Assembly (NCBI GenBank): GCA_002085305.1 | Contig: NATJ01000004.1 | Span: 1-18,377, forward strand | Length of the DNA stretch: 18,377 nt | From: Epsilonproteobacteria bacterium 4484_65 | GTDB taxonomy: Bacteria > Campylobacterota > Campylobacteria > Campylobacterales > Sulfurovaceae | Direction of reading: 5' to 3' | Part shown: in pieces, positions 9,617 to 16,303 of the stretch | Numbering within the stretch: position 1 is the stretch's first letter | Layout: each line of letters starts with the position of its first letter | Program-made: the position numbers and the translations under genes | The notes under the pieces: model-generated | What the model was told of the DNA's origin: nothing | Databases searched by the model: none | What the model saw: the letters and a program-made list of their open reading frames with translations, nothing else

Positions 9617-9641
9617 CTCACTTACATCTTAATATTCTTTC

Positions 9642-10829
9642 TTAAAAGCATGCGTCATTTTCTATGTAGTAAAGTGCTGTTTTCAGCATTGTTTCATTCT
9701 CATCACCCATAAGATGTGTCAGATCATCATCTGCTGTACAGGTAGTAGGGATACCATCAAAACTGGTAGTATCTCCGGCATTATTTCTTACAAAGAAATT
9801 GATCAGAAAATAATAATTCAATCCGTAGGTTTTACCACTCATGCCTACTGGTTTCCCATGTGTATCATCCCCGATCGTTATAATATTATCTGCTCCCAGG
9901 TAAGGCACAAGAGCAGAGATGACCGCTTCACTTGCAGAGGCAGAGTTTTTTGTTACAAGAAAAAAGACACGTTGTATATTGAGCTCATTACCATCTTGCA
10001 TATCGGCATCTTCAAATGTATAACTGCTATTGTTATGTTTATAATTTACATTCCAGTCAAGATACATCTGTCTTTGACCGCTGTAAGCATTGGTGATATT
10101 ATCCAGTAGTGCACTGGCTGTTGCAACAGAACCACCACCATTGTAACGAAGGTCAATAACTAATTCATCGATGTTTTCATTATGAAAAGTACTGAAAATA
10201 GTTTCAAACTCAGTTACTGAACTCTCAGTAAAAGAGTCAAAGCGTAAATAACCTACTTTTTTACTGCCCTGTGTGATAATTTTTCCCAGTGATACATTAA
10301 AACTATATTCACTTGGTATGAGGGTAACATTAATTTCACTTCCATCTCTTAATACCGTAAAAGTACTGCTTACATTCAGATTTTTACTTGCTTGGCTTAC
10401 TAACGTACTTGTAACAGCTTCACCATTAATTTCAAGAATTTGGTCTCCTCTAAACAGAAGACCATATACTGGAGCGTTGATACGTACAAGATAGACAACA
10501 AAGTCAGATGTATATCCAAACCCGAACCCTGCCGTCTTTTGATTGCTGTAATCCTCATATTCCTGCTGTGTCATGGTAAAGCTCCATGCATCAGGCGGGT
10601 TCAATCTTAAATCATTTATCATTAATTGAGGATCTGTGTATTGTGCATAATCAATATTTGATACTACTTGATCATACCAGAGATACTCAGTAAGAAAAAG
10701 ATTATGTACAAACTGTTTCTCCTCTAAAGAAAAGACTTGCGAATCTCCATCTGGATGCGAATTGGAACCGCAAGAGTTTAAAATGAAAGAGGAAGTCAGG
10801 ACAAGGATTAAGATAAATTTATTGATCAT
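9642..10829 (-). CDS. S41 family lipoprotein protease (CtpA/tricorn-like, with PDZ)
   Basis: 395 residues. A hydrophobic N-terminus ends in the lipobox LNSC, so Cys20 is the likely lipidated residue and the enzyme faces the periplasm or outer membrane. Next come an N-terminal helical region (about 35-95), a PDZ-like domain (about 98-165, with RGDQILEINGEAV), and the S41 core: LRYNGGG at 227-233, TKNSASASE at 293-301 with candidate nucleophile Ser300, and HGKPVG at 324-329 with candidate base Lys326. This Ser-Lys layout is that of C-terminal processing proteases. The substrate is unknown. It has AAAGGT before the ATG and a TATAAT box at 10868-10873, and is divergent from a 54-aa gene. Confidence 0.88.
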   Translation of the reverse strand: MINKFILILVLTSSFILNSCGSNSHPDGDSQVFSLEEKQFVHNLFLTEYLWYDQVVSNIDYAQYTDPQLMINDLRLNPPDAWSFTMTQQEYEDYSNQKTAGFGFGYTSDFVVYLVRINAPVYGLLFRGDQILEINGEAVTSTLVSQASKNLNVSSTFTVLRDGSEINVTLIPSEYSFNVSLGKIITQGSKKVGYLRFDSFTESSVTEFETIFSTFHNENIDELVIDLRYNGGGSVATASALLDNITNAYSGQRQMYLDWNVNYKHNNSSYTFEDADMQDGNELNIQRVFFLVTKNSASASEAVISALVPYLGADNIITIGDDTHGKPVGMSGKTYGLNYYFLINFFVRNNAGDTTSFDGIPTTCTADDDLTHLMGDENETMLKTALYYIENDACF

Positions 10830-10867
10830 TTATAAATACCTTTCATAAATACACCTAAAAGTAGATT

Positions 10868-10873
10868 ATTATA
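10868..10873 (-). promoter_or_regulatory. -10 box TATAAT for the S41 protease gene
   Basis: Perfect TATAAT on the - strand, 38 bases before the protease ATG (10829), with no obvious -35. It lies back to back with the + strand promoter of the 54-aa gene, so the region is a divergent promoter. Confidence 0.45.
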
Positions 10874-10887
10874 TCTAAAAATAATTC

Positions 10888-10896
10888 TGCTATGAT
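10888..10896 (+). promoter_or_regulatory. Extended -10 box TGCTATGAT for the 54-aa gene
   Basis: TGC followed by TATGAT, an extended -10 element, 43 bases before the ATG at 10940. A second TATGAT occurs at 10902-10907, so the exact start of transcription is uncertain. Confidence 0.4.
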
Positions 10897-10939
10897 TGAA
10901 GTATGATAAGAATTAAAATTCAATGCAGGGAGGCACTAA

Positions 10940-11104
10940 ATGCCGAGTCGTAAAAAACCATTAATATTATTTATTGTTTTTGTTGTCTTATTGATCGTTG
11001 CTAAAATGGCTTACAATAAGTATTGTGATTCCAAACCTGAGGGTTGTAAAAAAGTGAAAGTTGATGAAAGGTTAGGTTCACCAGAAGAGGGTATTGATTA
11101 TTAG
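10940..11104 (+). CDS. Small single-pass membrane protein, unknown function (54 aa)
   Basis: A short gene with a good ribosome site (GGGAGG, 10927-10932) 7 bases before the ATG. The 54 residues start MPSRKKP, then one hydrophobic segment (about residues 8-24), then a charged C-terminal part with two cysteines, Cys29 and Cys36, separated by six residues, and an acidic end (SPEEGIDY). The positive N-terminus suggests the inside end, leaving the Cys pair in the periplasm if the segment is a membrane anchor. I do not recognise the family. Transcription appears to be from its own extended -10, divergent from the S41 protease. The stop codon forms part of a hairpin shared with the convergent superoxide reductase gene. 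Good ribosome site, promoter and terminator support a real gene. Confidence 0.6.
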   Translation: MPSRKKPLILFIVFVVLLIVAKMAYNKYCDSKPEGCKKVKVDERLGSPEEGIDY

Positions 11105-11127
11105 ATAGAGAAAAAATTTCTCTATCT
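11103..11127. terminator. Bidirectional hairpin between the 54-aa gene and superoxide reductase
   Basis: An 11-bp perfect inverted repeat (11103-11113 and 11117-11127, AGATAGAGAAA / TTTCTCTATCT) around a 3-base loop, placed between two convergent genes and including the last bases of the first stop codon. No long T-run follows on either strand. Confidence 0.5.
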
Positions 11128-11140
11128 TAAGTAGGGTAGA

Positions 11141-11524
11141 CTAGTTAACTGCTACTTCTACAGCTGTACCTTCCCAGATACCGTGTTTAGTACAGTAACC
11201 ATGCGCAACAAGGTTAAGTTTTTTACCTGTTGGGATGATCGTGAATGTAGTTGTGTTGTGTGCTTTGATGTTTCCAAGTGTTCCTGGTACATATGTAGCT
11301 TGAGCAAGTTTAGTTTCACCGTTGAAAAGAGTAATAGACTCAATGAAGTGATCGAAATCATCCGGGTGAGTATATTCGTTACCCATTTTTACAGTTACTT
11401 CAAATGGCTCACCAGCAGTTGCTGTATCGGCACATGTAATGAATGGAGAGTGTCTGTCGATAAGGTCTTTTTTTGCTTCTCTATCTACTTCTGAGATATC
11501 TACGTACTTGTTGATCTTTGGCAT
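11141..11524 (-). CDS. Superoxide reductase, one-iron (neelaredoxin/desulfoferrodoxin C-domain) type
   Basis: 127 residues. It reduces superoxide to hydrogen peroxide in the cytosol without making oxygen, using a reduced electron donor such as rubredoxin. The square-pyramidal iron site needs four His and one Cys. They are present as His25 (DRHSPF), His53 (THPDD), His59 (DHFI), Cys111 and His114 (YCTKHG). The Glu found just before the first His in Pyrococcus-type enzymes is Asp23 here. There is no N-terminal rubredoxin-like Cys4 domain, so only the catalytic iron is predicted. The gene has an AAGGAA ribosome site and its own extended -10 promoter, and stands alone. A SoxZ-like sulfur carrier was considered and rejected. 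Confidence 0.9.
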   Translation of the reverse strand: MPKINKYVDISEVDREAKKDLIDRHSPFITCADTATAGEPFEVTVKMGNEYTHPDDFDHFIESITLFNGETKLAQATYVPGTLGNIKAHNTTTFTIIPTGKKLNLVAHGYCTKHGIWEGTAVEVAVN

Positions 11525-11555
11525 ATTATTTCCTTTTTTTATGTTTGATAAATAT

Positions 11556-11564
11556 ATTATAGCA
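11556..11564 (-). promoter_or_regulatory. Extended -10 box TGCTATAAT for the superoxide reductase gene
   Basis: A perfect TATAAT (11556-11561) with the TGn extension on the - strand. The expected start near 11549 gives a leader of about 25 bases before the ATG at 11524. It is the strongest promoter-like match in the window. Confidence 0.6.
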
Positions 11565-11571
11565 CAAGTAA

Positions 11572-11604
11572 AATTAAATAGGATAAAATTAGTCCTATTT
11601 AATT
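11572..11604 (-). terminator. Hairpin after the haem-binding protein gene
   Basis: A perfect 12-bp inverted repeat (11572-11583 and 11593-11604, AATTAAATAGGA / TCCTATTTAATT) with a 9-base loop. The right arm holds part of the stop codon. In the - direction only a short TT follows before ACTTG, so termination may be partial. The superoxide reductase promoter lies just downstream. Confidence 0.5.
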
Positions 11605-12040
11605 AATTTTCTTCTTTTATGTTACTTTGTGCCCATTTTCTGATACTTTCTCTTTGTGCTCTTGTAAGTTTTGCCTCTTCATGTAAATTGAGATACATTG
11701 GGATAGGCATACTTAAACTGATACTTTTGGCTATACCTTTATAGAGCTTTTGTTTTTTCTCTTCATCATAACTTTCCCATGTTTGAAAGTTCAACCACTT
11801 CCTACCTTGTTTAATATGGCTTCTTACTTCCCATGAAATCGGTGCGACATTGCCATACCATGGCATATTAGTTTCAGAAGAGTGACAGTCATAGCAGGAA
11901 GTCTTAAACATTGCCATGATCTCTTCAGGTGCTTGTATTACCTCTTTGGGATCAATGACTTCAGGTTCCGGTATATCGATCTGGATGGCTTGCAGTAAAA
12001 GGAGGACACCAAAGACCCACATAATTATTGTTTTGAACAT
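11603..12040 (-). CDS. Haem-binding domain protein (CxxCH, membrane-anchored)
   Basis: 145 residues. An N-terminal hydrophobic segment (about 4-18) acts as signal or anchor. A single c-type haem motif CYDCH follows at 49-53, then the conserved NMPWYGNVAPISWEV stretch at 58-72 and MPIPMYL at 111-117, where Met111 or Met115 could be the second haem ligand. This is the pattern of the small haem-binding domain family (Haem_bd type) found in periplasmic proteins, not a class I cytochrome c. It probably carries electrons or senses gas or redox state in the periplasm. The partner is unknown. A GGAA ribosome site lies 9 bases before the ATG, and a TATAAT box sits upstream. Confidence 0.82.
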   Translation of the reverse strand: MFKTIIMWVFGVLLLLQAIQIDIPEPEVIDPKEVIQAPEEIMAMFKTSCYDCHSSETNMPWYGNVAPISWEVRSHIKQGRKWLNFQTWESYDEEKKQKLYKGIAKSISLSMPIPMYLNLHEEAKLTRAQRESIRKWAQSNIKEEN

Positions 12041-12069
12041 ATAATATTCCTAAGGATTTAATTTTTTGA

Positions 12070-12075
12070 ATTATA
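12070..12075 (-). promoter_or_regulatory. -10 box TATAAT for the haem-binding protein gene
   Basis: Perfect TATAAT on the - strand, 29 bases before the ATG at 12040, with no recognisable -35 hexamer. It implies the gene is transcribed separately from the DUF4282-like gene that ends at 12109. Confidence 0.45.
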
Positions 12076-12108
12076 GTGAGATAGTTTGAAAGGCGTATAA
12101 AATAGCGG

Positions 12109-12414
12109 TTAAAGTTTCATCAAAGCATCATGCATATCAAAATAAGCAATAAAAAATTCAAACATCATTCTCCAGAATATCTCCATGCAGAGAAAACAAA
12201 TGATAAAAGCAATATACACGATGAAGCGTTGCTTAGGTGTAGTACGTGTTTGCATCTCTTCTTTAATACGCTTAGATATCTCTGGAAAATAAGACGTTTT
12301 AATCCATCTTGCAAGATACCAACTCACTACAGGGATAAGTAGTGCTCCTATGTAATACATAAGTATGAGAAGGGAAGGGGTGATAAATGTTTGAAATGTT
12401 AGGAAGTCTCTCAT
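12109..12414 (-). CDS. Small inner-membrane protein, DUF4282-like
   Basis: 101 residues with an amphipathic start FLTFQTFITPSLL, one membrane helix (about 15-36), a basic middle region (about 38-63) and a second helix (about 65-92). The opening FxTFITP pattern followed by a YxIG helix is that of DUF4282 proteins, whose function is unknown. A TTAGGA ribosome site lies 5 bases before the ATG. It is downstream of sdhE on the same strand but separated by a hairpin, so it is probably not part of that operon. The assignment is from motif memory and short length. Confidence 0.6.
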   Translation of the reverse strand: MRDFLTFQTFITPSLLILMYYIGALLIPVVSWYLARWIKTSYFPEISKRIKEEMQTRTTPKQRFIVYIAFIICFLCMEIFWRMMFEFFIAYFDMHDALMKL

Positions 12415-12442
12415 AGGTATCCTAAAGTATTAAAAATATGTT

Positions 12443-12464
12443 TTCCACCTCAAAAGAGATGGAA
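12443..12464 (-). terminator. Hairpin after the sdhABE operon
   Basis: On the - strand a 9-bp stem including one U-G pair (12456-12464 with 12443-12451) closes a UUUU loop, 16 bases after the sdhE stop. AACATATTTTT follows. On the + strand the U-G position is a mismatch, so the structure is favoured in the sdh transcript. Confidence 0.5.
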
Positions 12465-12479
12465 TAACGGTAGAGGTGC

Positions 12480-13367
12480 CTACGCTGGAATAATATGCGC
12501 AGCTTTTTGTACGTGGAAATTAAGACCTATCTCTTTTTCTGTACATCCAAGTGCAAGTGCGACCATTTGTGGCATGTGTAGCACAGGTAGTTCTACATCA
12601 CGACCCATGACTTTTGCTACATCATCCTGGTATGTATCCATTTTAAGGTGACAGAGCGGACAAGGTGTTACCATCATGTCTGCGTTGTTGTCTATAGCAT
12701 CTAATAGTGCATTTCCTGCAAGGACTTCAGAGGTATGATTTGCTTGAAGTTCTACGTGGAAACCACAACATTTGTTTTTATGGTCATAGTCTACAGGGTG
12801 ACCTTCAAGTGCATCGATGAGGCTGTCAAGGGAAGTAGGGTTGTATGGGTTTTCACCATTGTTACTGCCATGATGAAGTTCAGATGGTCTGATGTTATGA
12901 CAACCATAGAATGGAGCGATATTCAAATGACTGAGAGGTACAGTTACTTTATCTTTGATCTTATCCAAGCCATACTCATCTATAAGTGTATAAAGAAAAT
13001 GTTTGATCTCGGATGTACCTTTGTACTCCAATCCAACTTCTGCAAGCTTTTCGTTGACTCTAGCTTTAAGCTTAGGGTCACTGTCCAGTGCATGTTTCGT
13101 CATAGCAGAGTTAAGCTGACAGGTGTTACAGATAGTGATCATTGTAAGACCTAGTTTTTCTGCGTAACAGATGTTTCTGGCATTTAGTACGTGTGCAAGA
13201 AATTCATCAAAGTCTTGCAGGTGACTTGCCCCACAACAACTTGCCTCTTCTAAAATAGTGATCTCGATCCCCAACTTCTCAGCTACTGCAAGAGTAGATG
13301 AAAGTAACTCAGGTGTAGATTGTTTTGCTGTACATCCTGTAAATAGTGCGTATTTTAATTTGCTCAT
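12480..13367 (-). CDS. sdhE: SdhE/MfrE-type subunit with two CCG (HdrB-like) domains
   Basis: 295 residues, the third subunit of a non-classical succinate:quinone / quinol:fumarate oxidoreductase. It replaces the haem-b membrane anchor and resembles heterodisulfide reductase subunit B. Two CCG domains are visible. The first has Cys12, Cys44-Cys45-Gly, then Cys80-x2-Cys83. The second has Cys156, Cys200-Cys201-Gly, then Cys236-x2-Cys239. All ten cysteines are in place, as needed for the HdrB-type Fe-S centres. No transmembrane helix is present. In this complex type the subunit attaches to the membrane face by amphipathic helices. The SD sequence (TAAGGAG) overlaps the sdhB stop, giving a 9-base gap and tight coupling. 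The homologous subunit in Wolinella and Campylobacter is MfrE. Confidence 0.9.
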   Translation of the reverse strand: MSKLKYALFTGCTAKQSTPELLSSTLAVAEKLGIEITILEEASCCGASHLQDFDEFLAHVLNARNICYAEKLGLTMITICNTCQLNSAMTKHALDSDPKLKARVNEKLAEVGLEYKGTSEIKHFLYTLIDEYGLDKIKDKVTVPLSHLNIAPFYGCHNIRPSELHHGSNNGENPYNPTSLDSLIDALEGHPVDYDHKNKCCGFHVELQANHTSEVLAGNALLDAIDNNADMMVTPCPLCHLKMDTYQDDVAKVMGRDVELPVLHMPQMVALALGCTEKEIGLNFHVQKAAHIIPA

Positions 13368-13376
13368 CTTTTCTCC

Positions 13377-14366
13377 TTATAGCTTGTTAGTCATTGAGAT
13401 ATCAATTAGTTTTTGAACCTCATCTAAGTTTTTGATCTTTGGCATGTTATCAATGAATGGAACACCATCTTGCCAATGGATCTTTCCAGCTTTCATCATC
13501 TTAACCGCTGTTTTCAAGTGTTTGTACATTCCTAAGTAACCTTCAGAGTAAACAACAATATCTGCCTCATCAAGGAAACCATGTTTTCTGATGCTTCTTA
13601 CAAAACCTTCGGCATGTCTAGTTGCAACATTGCTTCTTGCAACACCTTGTTCAAACTGCATGTTATGCAGTTTTGTGATCTTCTCAATAGGGTTGATCTC
13701 TTTTGGACAGGCTTCAGCACACTCAAAACACTTCACACAGTCCCAAACACCAACACCCGGCTGAGAAGTAAGTTCAAGACGCTCTGTACCTGCGTTATCT
13801 CTTGTATCGACAGTAAATCTAAATGCTGCATTCAATGCTGCAGGTCCAAGATAGTCTGGATTTACTTCAAGAGCAGGACAGGCATAGTGACAAGCACCAC
13901 ACTGTATACAAAGGTCTGCATCAAGGATGCTGTCAAACTCTGCTATGCTCTGTTTTGTCTCATGCTCAGGATGTGGGTCTACATCTGCAACCACATAAGG
14001 TGTTACCTCCGCATGTTTGTCCCAGAAGTCTTTTTTGTCGATGATCATATCTTTCATCGCACGTTTTTTGCTTTGTGGTTCAAAAACAAGTTCATTGTTA
14101 AAGAGGTCAAGCAGTTCCATAGCATTCTCTTTACATGCAAGAACCGATTTACCGTTTACTTTAATAGCACAAGCCCCACAGATACCATGACGGCATGAAC
14201 GTCTATAAGAGAAAGAACCATCATGTTCCCATTTGATCCTGTTTAGAAGGTCAAGGACTAACTCATCTTTACTCACTTCCATCTCATAGTTTTTATAGTA
14301 TGGAAGATAGTCTGTCTCAGCATTAAATCTGAACGCTTTAATCGTTACTTTTCTTTTTTTACTCAT
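13377..14366 (-). CDS. sdhB: Succinate dehydrogenase/fumarate reductase iron-sulfur subunit (type E)
   Basis: 329 residues from ATG 14366. ATG 14369 is 3 bases earlier, but its spacing from the AGGAGG site is only 2, and longer readings run into sdhA. The N-terminal ferredoxin domain has Cys58, Cys63, Cys66 and Cys78 for [2Fe-2S]. The C-terminal domain has CIQCGACHYACP (Cys153, 156, 159, 163) and CVKCFECAEACP (Cys210, 213, 216, 220). Classical SdhB lacks the second Cys of the last motif and holds a [3Fe-4S] there. Cys213 predicts a second [4Fe-4S], as reported for type E enzymes. It passes electrons between SdhA and SdhE. Residues 101-329 include a longer C-terminal tail than E. coli SdhB (238 aa). 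Confidence 0.93.
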   Translation of the reverse strand: MSKKRKVTIKAFRFNAETDYLPYYKNYEMEVSKDELVLDLLNRIKWEHDGSFSYRRSCRHGICGACAIKVNGKSVLACKENAMELLDLFNNELVFEPQSKKRAMKDMIIDKKDFWDKHAEVTPYVVADVDPHPEHETKQSIAEFDSILDADLCIQCGACHYACPALEVNPDYLGPAALNAAFRFTVDTRDNAGTERLELTSQPGVGVWDCVKCFECAEACPKEINPIEKITKLHNMQFEQGVARSNVATRHAEGFVRSIRKHGFLDEADIVVYSEGYLGMYKHLKTAVKMMKAGKIHWQDGVPFIDNMPKIKNLDEVQKLIDISMTNKL

Positions 14367-14376
14367 CATGACCTCC

Positions 14377-16104
14377 TTAATATGTTCTTTCTTTAGGCTC
14401 AAATTTACCAAGCACAACTTCACCCCATTCATGAGTAAGATTGAAATCTTTATCCATATAAGCATACGTGTGTTTTAAGAAGTTTTTATCATCTCTTGTA
14501 GGGAAATCTTCTCTATAGTGACCACCACGACTCTCTTCTCTGTTCAGTGCACCATCAACGATGAACTTGGAAAACTCTAACATATGTCCAAGCTCTATAG
14601 CTTCTTGAAGGTCTGTATTAAATGTATTTGACTTGTCGTCGATACGGATATTTTTAAATCTCTTCAATAGTCTGTCAATGAGTTTGATCTGTTTTTCTAA
14701 AGACTCTTTGGTTCTAAATACACCTGCATTGGCAGTCATACCATCTTGTAGTTCAGTTCTAAGTGCAGGAACACGCTCTTTACCGTTTGAAGTTTTAAGC
14801 TGGTTCATTTCTGCCAGCATGACATCTGCATCAGCTACAGTTGCTTTACGAAGTTCAATACCTTCATCAAGTTTCTTCACCATATTTTCACCTGCATGAC
14901 GACCAAAAAGAAGTGCTTCAAGTACTGAGTTGGCACCAAGTCTGTTTGCACCATGAACAGAAACACAAGAACACTCACCAGCAGCGTAGAAACCTTCTAC
15001 AAATTCTGTTGGAGACTTACGTACTTCACAGTTAATATTTGTTGGTATACCACCCATAGAGTAGTGTGCAGTTGCAGAGATGTGGATAGGCTCTTTTAGC
15101 ATATCTTGACCCTGAAATGCGATAGCAAGTTCACGAAGTTCAGGAAGTCTTGTAAGGATGATCTCCGGGTCTAAGTGTGTAAGATCGATGTTCACTGATT
15201 GTCCATCTTTACCCACACCTCTACCTTGACGTACCTCTTCCATAATAGCTCTACTTACAACGTCTCTTGAAGCAAGTTCCATTGCATTTGGTGCATACTT
15301 TGTCATGAAACGTTCACCTTCAGAGTTAAAGAGACGACCACCTTCACCACGTGCTGCTTCAGAGATAAGTACTCCTGAACCACCAAGACCGCTTGGGTGG
15401 AACTGTACAAACTCCATATCTTCAAGTGGAAGACCGTGACGTGCTACGATAGAAAGAGAATCTCCTGTATTTGCATGCGCATTTGAGTTAAATCTGTATG
15501 CTCTACCGTGCCCACCTGTTGCGAACATTGTTACTTTTGCATTAAAGATAGCCGGCTTTGAGTTACGGATGTCGTATGCTGCAACACCAGATACTTTTCC
15601 ATCTTCATAAAGAAGGTCTGCTGCATACCACTCATCAAATACTTCGATACCTGCTCTGTGTGCCTGTTCATAGATAGCTTGAAGTACTGCAAGACCTGTT
15701 CTGTCTTTTGCATAACATGCTCTAGGCTTAGACTGTCCACCAAAAGGTCTGATAGCAATATCACCTTCTTCATCTCTTGAGAACACAGCTCCCATTCTCT
15801 CTGCCCATCTAATGGTTTCAGGTGCTTTGGTACACATAAGTTCAACACAATCCTGATCTGCAAGGTAATCCGAACCTTTTACTGTATCAAATTCATGAAG
15901 TTCTGTAGAGTCATCTTTTCCAAGTGCTGCATTAATACCACCTTGTGCAGCCCCCGAGTGAGATCTTAGTGGGTGAAGTTTTGTAATGACTGCCGTTCGT
16001 TTTCCTGCTTCTGTCAGCTCTTTGGCTGCTGCCAAACCAGCCAAGCCAGCACCAACGATTACAGCATCATATTCGTAGATTTTAACATCTGGGTTCGTAT
16101 TCAT
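14377..16104 (-). CDS. sdhA: Succinate dehydrogenase/fumarate reductase flavoprotein subunit, cytoplasmic form
   Basis: 575 residues from ATG 16104. The reading frame extends to a TTG at 16128, but the ATG has AAGGA 10 bases upstream. It interconverts succinate and fumarate. Visible: dinucleotide fold [13 protein letters not shown] at 15-27, SHSGAAQGG at 48-56 with His49 matching the covalent FAD histidine, HPSG at 236-239, Arg280 in the RDVVSR stretch (active-site proton shuttle), HYSMGG at 347-352, and GANRLG with Arg388. Family length is about 580-590. No twin-arginine or other signal peptide is present, unlike periplasmic MfrA of Wolinella and Campylobacter, so it should act in the cytosol, as fumarate reductase in a reductive TCA cycle or as succinate dehydrogenase. 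It leads the sdhABE operon. Confidence 0.95.
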   Translation of the reverse strand: MNTNPDVKIYEYDAVIVGAGLAGLAAAKELTEAGKRTAVITKLHPLRSHSGAAQGGINAALGKDDSTELHEFDTVKGSDYLADQDCVELMCTKAPETIRWAERMGAVFSRDEEGDIAIRPFGGQSKPRACYAKDRTGLAVLQAIYEQAHRAGIEVFDEWYAADLLYEDGKVSGVAAYDIRNSKPAIFNAKVTMFATGGHGRAYRFNSNAHANTGDSLSIVARHGLPLEDMEFVQFHPSGLGGSGVLISEAARGEGGRLFNSEGERFMTKYAPNAMELASRDVVSRAIMEEVRQGRGVGKDGQSVNIDLTHLDPEIILTRLPELRELAIAFQGQDMLKEPIHISATAHYSMGGIPTNINCEVRKSPTEFVEGFYAAGECSCVSVHGANRLGANSVLEALLFGRHAGENMVKKLDEGIELRKATVADADVMLAEMNQLKTSNGKERVPALRTELQDGMTANAGVFRTKESLEKQIKLIDRLLKRFKNIRIDDKSNTFNTDLQEAIELGHMLEFSKFIVDGALNREESRGGHYREDFPTRDDKNFLKHTYAYMDKDFNLTHEWGEVVLGKFEPKERTY

Positions 16105-16137
16105 AGTAGCTACATCCTTATATTGCAATTTGCATTA

Positions 16138-16143
16138 ATTATA
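16138..16143 (-). promoter_or_regulatory. -10 box TATAAT for sdhABE
   Basis: Perfect TATAAT on the - strand in A/T-rich DNA (T-rich upstream, no -35), 33 bases before the sdhA ATG (16104). The expected leader is about 25 bases. It suggests the operon starts here, separately from the SdhB-like gene upstream. Confidence 0.5.
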
Positions 16144-16303
16144 TCTATTTGTGAATTAATTTTAGTTATAAAATAAAATGATATTTGAAGAGATATGGGA
16201 GGTGTTACAGTTTTTCATACTTGTAGTCTGTTGCTTGTCTGTAATTCTCGGGCTTACGCCCAAGGAAAACAGATGGTATTAATGTGGCTTTTTGTCACAT
16301 ATT
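16144..16303. other. Intergenic stretch upstream of sdhA with a GUAA-capped hairpin
   Basis: Contains no convincing gene. A 34-codon + strand reading (16178-16282) lacks a ribosome site. On the - strand, 16247-16264 folds as CTTGGGC / GCCCGAG with one U-G pair around a GTAA loop, a GNRA-type tetraloop, 7 bp and G/C-rich in otherwise A/T-rich DNA. No T-tract follows, so it is a structured RNA element or 3' stabiliser for the SdhB-like gene rather than a simple terminator. A weaker 6-bp hairpin with a 5-base loop lies near 16280-16300. Confidence 0.4.

Noticed and set aside
11141..11524. SoxZ-like sulfur carrier reading of the 127-aa protein
   Set aside because: The four His plus Cys-x2-His pattern is that of superoxide reductase, and the SoxZ features are absent.
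13581..14198. 205-aa open frame on the + strand inside sdhB
   Set aside because: Composition is that of an antisense shadow, no ribosome site, and the opposite strand has all SdhB motifs.
14367..14465. Longer SdhB starting inside sdhA
   Set aside because: The extra N-terminus has no SdhB similarity and overlaps the sdhA coding end; AGGAGG points to 14366.
16178..16282. 34-aa + strand reading frame with one hydrophobic segment
   Set aside because: No ribosome site, no homologue recognised, and it lies in the leader/hairpin region opposite the sdhA promoter; kept only as a possibility.
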